Assembly: GCA_945868805.1 (NCBI GenBank)
Contig: CAMBMO010000020.1
Span: 1 to 43,802, forward strand
Reading direction: 5' to 3'
Source: Singulisphaera sp. GP187
GTDB taxonomy: Bacteria; Planctomycetota; Phycisphaerae; Phycisphaerales; SM1A02
DNA: 43,802 nt
Each line of letters opens with the position of its first letter. Positions within the stretch are counted from its first letter, which is position 1. The notes beneath the pieces were generated by a model. It was not told the origin of the DNA. It worked only from the letters and a program-made list of their open reading frames with translations, and ran no database searches. Below are positions 40,390-43,802 of this stretch, one piece after another. The translations under genes and the position numbers were made by a program.

Positions 40390-42603
40390 ATGCATTCGTT
40401 TCTCCTTGTTGCAATCGCCCTCGCGACTCCATTCGACAGTGTTGTCCGTGTTCGCTTGGACTCGGTACGCGATGTGCGAATCATGGCATCGCTCTCGGAT
40501 GACATGTGGTCTCACGGCATCTACGCAGGGAACGCCGAGTATCTGGTGACACCGGATCAACGACGAGCGCTTGATGCCACCAAGTTGGAGTACTGCGTGA
40601 TGATCGATGATGTACAGGCGTTGGTTGAAGCGGAAGGAACTCGGTTGGCCAATCCGCCCGAAGGTGGCATTGCCGACACCGAATGGTTTTCTGACTTCAA
40701 AAATCTCGCTGCAATCAACGCCCACCTCGACGCGCTTGTCGCGTCGCGTCCCGATATCGCGTCGACCTTTATCGTCGGGCAATCGCTCGAAGGTCGCCCG
40801 ATCCGAGGCATTCGTGTGAGTGCGCTTCCTGCGGGAACGACGGCGCCTGCCGTTCTCTTCAACGCCACGCAGCATGCGCGCGAGTGGGGAGCGGCGATGA
40901 CCGGGATGTATCTCGCTGACAGACTTGTCGAGACAGCAGCGACCGACCCACGCGTTCAGGCGCTCTTGAGCAAGGTCGAGATCTTTGTCATCCCGGTCGT
41001 CAATGTTGATGGCTATTCCTTCACTTGGGCGGACACTGCCAACAGACTCTGGCGCAAGAACCGTCGCGACAACGGCGATGGATCATTCGGCGTCGATCCC
41101 AATCGGAACTGGGGCTACCAGTGGGGAGGTGCTGGAGCGAGCACGAACCCATCGAGCGAGACGTATCGAGGAACAGCGGCATTCTCGGAGCCCGAGACGA
41201 TTGCGATGCGCGATGTCTTCGTCTTGCACCCCAATATCGTGGCGACGATCGACTTTCATTCCTATTCGCAGTTGGTGCTCTCGCCGTGGGCTTACACGCT
41301 CGAAATCTGCCCCGATGCGGCACTCCTCCAGTCGCTTGGAGATTCGATGAAAGCGGCGATCGCGAGTGAAACGGGCGCAGAATTCGTTGCGGGTCCCGTC
41401 GGTTCGACGCTTTATCTTGCCAGCGGTGGTTCGGTCGACTGGACCTATGGATCGCGCGGAGCACTCTCGTGGACGATTGAAGTCCGCGATCGGGGGACAT
41501 ACGGATTTCTGATGCCCCCAGAGGAGATCTTGCTGTCGGGGCGGGAGAATCTCGCCGCGGCGATGACTCTTGCGGAGGCGATCGCACAAACTGCACTCAT
41601 ATCGCTTCCCGTTCCGGCTCCGACTGGACTCGTACCCGATCAGACGACACTGATGTCAGTCACCATTCGTGAACTCGTCGTGGGGGCGGTAAGTCAACGG
41701 GCACTCATCTCTCGGGTTGCGGGTGGGTCGTGGTCATCGGATCCTCTCGTCCCGGTCTCCGGCGACACACACGCAGCCACGATTCCGGCGGTCCACTGTG
41801 GAGATGCCGTGGACTTCTATGTCGAAGTCACACTTGCGAGTGGTTCCGCCATTCGATATCCGACCGACGCCCCGAGCACTTTTCTCACCGCGACAGCCAC
41901 GAGCTTGACGATCGTTGCCGAATACAACTTCGAGGTTGCCAGTAGTGGTTGGATGTACGGCGTCGGAGGCGACACGGCGACTGGAGGGGCATGGATTCGT
42001 GGCGATCCGATTGCAACAACCGCACAATCGGAAGATGATCACACTCCTGGAACTGCAACTCAGTGCGCATTCACCGGTCAGGGAACCGTTGGGGGCGCCG
42101 CAGGAAACGCAGATGTAGACAACGGAATCACCACGCTTCAGTCGCCAATACTTGGCACGATGGTTACAGGAGCGCATTTGCGATATTGGTTTTGGTACAC
42201 AAATAATTTAGGCGGATCGCCAAACCTCGACGAATTCGTTGTGCAAGTTTCTGGCGACGGAATCGTGTGGACGACGGCAACGACCGTTCAGTCCAGCGCG
42301 ACACTTTGGCGCGAGGCAGATATCACGCTCAATGGACTTCTTGCAGTTGGGTCTGCAATTCGCGTTCGATTCATTGCGCGGGATCTTGGCGCAGGATCGC
42401 TTGTCGAGGCAGCGATTGATGATGTCAAGATCGTGAACATCGGATGCCCCGCAGTGATCGGTGACATCAATGGTGACGGACTTGTCAACGGCTTCGACCT
42501 CACGATCCTTCTCTCCCAGTGGGGCGGTGCAGGGAGTGGTGATTTGAACGGCGACCAGATTGTCGGCGGAGCAGATTTAGCATTTCTTCTCAGCAATTGG
42601 TGA
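40390..42603 (+). CDS. Secreted M14 zinc carboxypeptidase with dockerin-like C-terminus
   Basis: A 737-aa protein. A short signal peptide (SFLLVAIALATPFDS) is followed by a carboxypeptidase domain: zinc ligands His162 and Glu165 (QHAREW), His290 (DFHSYSQ), substrate-binding GVDPNRNWGYQW and catalytic Glu364 (WTIEVRDRG). The latter half contains a beta-rich region (GAHLRYWFWYTNN..., AAIDDVKIVNIG, MAM/CUB-like appearance). It ends with two EF-hand/dockerin-like repeats (GDINGDGLVNGFDLT and GDLNGDQIVGGADLA), as does the subtilase at 9000. It should digest proteins outside the cell. No Shine-Dalgarno. Confidence 0.92.
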   Translation: MHSFLLVAIALATPFDSVVRVRLDSVRDVRIMASLSDDMWSHGIYAGNAEYLVTPDQRRALDATKLEYCVMIDDVQALVEAEGTRLANPPEGGIADTEWFSDFKNLAAINAHLDALVASRPDIASTFIVGQSLEGRPIRGIRVSALPAGTTAPAVLFNATQHAREWGAAMTGMYLADRLVETAATDPRVQALLSKVEIFVIPVVNVDGYSFTWADTANRLWRKNRRDNGDGSFGVDPNRNWGYQWGGAGASTNPSSETYRGTAAFSEPETIAMRDVFVLHPNIVATIDFHSYSQLVLSPWAYTLEICPDAALLQSLGDSMKAAIASETGAEFVAGPVGSTLYLASGGSVDWTYGSRGALSWTIEVRDRGTYGFLMPPEEILLSGRENLAAAMTLAEAIAQTALISLPVPAPTGLVPDQTTLMSVTIRELVVGAVSQRALISRVAGGSWSSDPLVPVSGDTHAATIPAVHCGDAVDFYVEVTLASGSAIRYPTDAPSTFLTATATSLTIVAEYNFEVASSGWMYGVGGDTATGGAWIRGDPIATTAQSEDDHTPGTATQCAFTGQGTVGGAAGNADVDNGITTLQSPILGTMVTGAHLRYWFWYTNNLGGSPNLDEFVVQVSGDGIVWTTATTVQSSATLWREADITLNGLLAVGSAIRVRFIARDLGAGSLVEAAIDDVKIVNIGCPAVIGDINGDGLVNGFDLTILLSQWGGAGSGDLNGDQIVGGADLAFLLSNW

Positions 42604-42632
42604 TGATTTCTTCCAGTCGATTCTCGCCACCG

Positions 42633-42638
42633 TAGACT
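42633..42638 (+). promoter_or_regulatory. -10-like element before the DinG helicase gene
   Basis: TAGACT, the same hexamer as before the UvrD gene, ends 7 nt before the ATG at 42646; no Shine-Dalgarno. Confidence 0.45.
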
Positions 42639-42645
42639 CGGATGC

Positions 42646-43802
42646 ATGGCGCTTCAGGCCGCAATTGTTCTTTCTGATACTGGTCCCGTGGCGAAACGCC
42701 TCGTGGGATTTGAACATCGACCTCAACAACTGGAAATGGCCGCGGCAATCGATGCGTGTCTTGATCGCAAGGGTCGTCTTATGGTCGAAGCTGGAACCGG
42801 AGTTGGAAAGAGCTTTGCGTACCTCGTTCCCGCGATTCGAAGAGTTGTCGATCACCAAGAGCGTGTGATCATCTGCACGAATACGATCGCGCTGCAGGAA
42901 CAATTAGTCGACAAAGATATTCCACTGCTCAACGCTGTCATTCCAGAGGAATTCAGCACGGTGCTGGTGAAAGGTCGCGGGAATTATGTTTCGCTGCGCC
43001 GACTGAAACTTGCAAGCGCTCGGCAAGATCGCCTCTTTGGCGGCGAAGAAGATCGTCATGCCTTGCAGGGTCTTGAAGATTGGGCGTATGAAACACGTGA
43101 TGGCACAACGACATCACTTCCTGTCATCCCTGCGCACAATGTGTGGGAACAAGTGCAGTCCGATGCGGGAAATTGCATGGGGCGCAAATGTCCGACATAC
43201 GAAAAATGTTTTTATCAAGCGGCGCGGCGACGCATGGAAGGCGGCGATTTGCTGGTGTGCAATCACTCGCTTTTCTTCAGCGACTTGGCGATGCGCGCTG
43301 CCGGGGGGCGCGGTTTCTTGCCACCATATCACCATGTGATTCTTGATGAAGCGCATTCTCTTGAAGAGGTTGCGGCTGATCACTTTGGTGCGCGACTGAG
43401 CGAAGGCGCGGTCTTGCACTTGCTTCGAACTCTTTGGAATCCCGCAAACAATCGAGGCGCAATCAATGATGTCCCGATGAAAGATGGCGGCGATGAGACG
43501 CTCGAATCTGCGCTGCGTCAGATTGATATTTGTCGTCGTGTGTCGGAGGGTTTCTTTGGCGATCTTTGGCATTGGCGCGAATCGCAAGGGGGCGAAGGAG
43601 AGTTTCGGATTCGAGCTGCGAATGTCGTGACAGATTCGCTCAGCGGTCAGCTGAAAAGTCTTGGAGTGCTTTTGCAATTAGTTCGCGAACGAGCTGCAGA
43701 TGAAGCGGATTCTTACGAGATCAATTCCTATGCACAGCGGGCTACGGCACTCGCGTTCGCATGTGAATCTCTCTTGGCGCAGACCATGCCTGGTTGTGTG
43801 TA
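42646..43802 (+). CDS. DinG-family ATP-dependent DNA helicase (3' end outside window)
   Basis: The frame is open from 42646 to the window end (385 codons). It starts MALQAAIVLSDTGPV and has the XPD/DinG signature: RPQQLEMAAAIDACL, Walker A EAGTGVGKSFAYL, CTNTIALQEQL, KGRGNYVSLRRL, an Fe-S cysteine cluster (NCMGRKCPTYEKCFYQ, three Cys, with the upstream fourth not obvious), LLVCNHSLFFSDLA and the DEAH box VILDEAHSLEEV. Without the 3' part, the exonuclease-fused form cannot be excluded, but no exonuclease domain precedes the helicase. It probably unwinds DNA or R-loops in repair. Confidence 0.9.
   Translation, partial: MALQAAIVLSDTGPVAKRLVGFEHRPQQLEMAAAIDACLDRKGRLMVEAGTGVGKSFAYLVPAIRRVVDHQERVIICTNTIALQEQLVDKDIPLLNAVIPEEFSTVLVKGRGNYVSLRRLKLASARQDRLFGGEEDRHALQGLEDWAYETRDGTTTSLPVIPAHNVWEQVQSDAGNCMGRKCPTYEKCFYQAARRRMEGGDLLVCNHSLFFSDLAMRAAGGRGFLPPYHHVILDEAHSLEEVAADHFGARLSEGAVLHLLRTLWNPANNRGAINDVPMKDGGDETLESALRQIDICRRVSEGFFGDLWHWRESQGGEGEFRIRAANVVTDSLSGQLKSLGVLLQLVRERAADEADSYEINSYAQRATALAFACESLLAQTMPGCV

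Overview
The window reads as a chromosomal segment of a planctomycete, most likely of the Phycisphaerae type. The grounds are indirect and come from the gene content: two secreted enzymes end in tandem EF-hand/dockerin-like C-termini of the GD(L/I)N-DG...DLA-LLS-WG type, an ECF sigma gene is followed by a membrane protein with an H-X-DG pseudopilin-like signature, and there are a PEGA lipoprotein, an HpnH-type radical SAM enzyme, a PagL-like outer-membrane protein and a class II (B12) ribonucleotide reductase. No rRNA, tRNA or CRISPR array was found.

Layout. 1-853: remnant of an IS3-family transposase, damaged by an internal deletion. 957-6591 (minus strand): ECF sigma factor, membrane H-X-DG protein, bL35, bL20, a GT39-like membrane protein and a parvulin lipoprotein. 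6819-10580: HpnH, a D-2-hydroxyacid dehydrogenase and a subtilase-like secreted protein with the catalytic Asp position occupied by Glu. 10593-17720: an orphan two-domain ABC permease, then nuoD-nuoE-(85-aa ORF)-nuoF-ybeY-corC, tightly packed with several 4-nt start/stop overlaps. 17730-20377: LptB, PEGA lipoprotein, Nudix hydrolase, PagL-like protein, all plausible for envelope biogenesis or housekeeping. 20379-25381: GalE, a pair of small conserved-looking unknowns, thiolase, fructose-1,6-bisphosphatase and a Dabb-domain lipoprotein. 25740-32751: dCTP deaminase and B12-dependent ribonucleotide reductase (dNTP supply), divergent from a UvrD/PcrA helicase. 32799-38903: prolyl oligopeptidase, SerA, methionine aminopeptidase, HutI and SixA. 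38945-43802: STAS protein, ChaN-like lipoprotein, M14 carboxypeptidase with dockerin-like tail, and a DinG helicase cut by the window end.

The strongest unexpected signal is in the start regions. Genes fall into two classes. One class (hpnH, nuoE, thiolase, fbp, dcd, nrdJ, rplT, parvulin) has a clear Shine-Dalgarno sequence. The other (sigma, nuoD, lptB, PEGA lipoprotein, pagL, galE, uvrD, prolyl oligopeptidase, serA, map, hutI, sixA, chaN, M14 peptidase, dinG and others) has no Shine-Dalgarno but carries a TANNNT hexamer 6-9 nt before the start codon, the geometry of a -10 element driving leaderless mRNA. Two divergent pairs share symmetric, overlapping -10 elements. Four strong intrinsic terminators sit very near downstream starts or in divergent intergenic regions. 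No single undescribed multi-gene system stands out; the candidates most worth following are the leaderless promoter class, the structured RNA-like intergenic stretches, the 85-aa ORF coupled on both sides inside the nuo cluster, and the Glu-containing subtilase.
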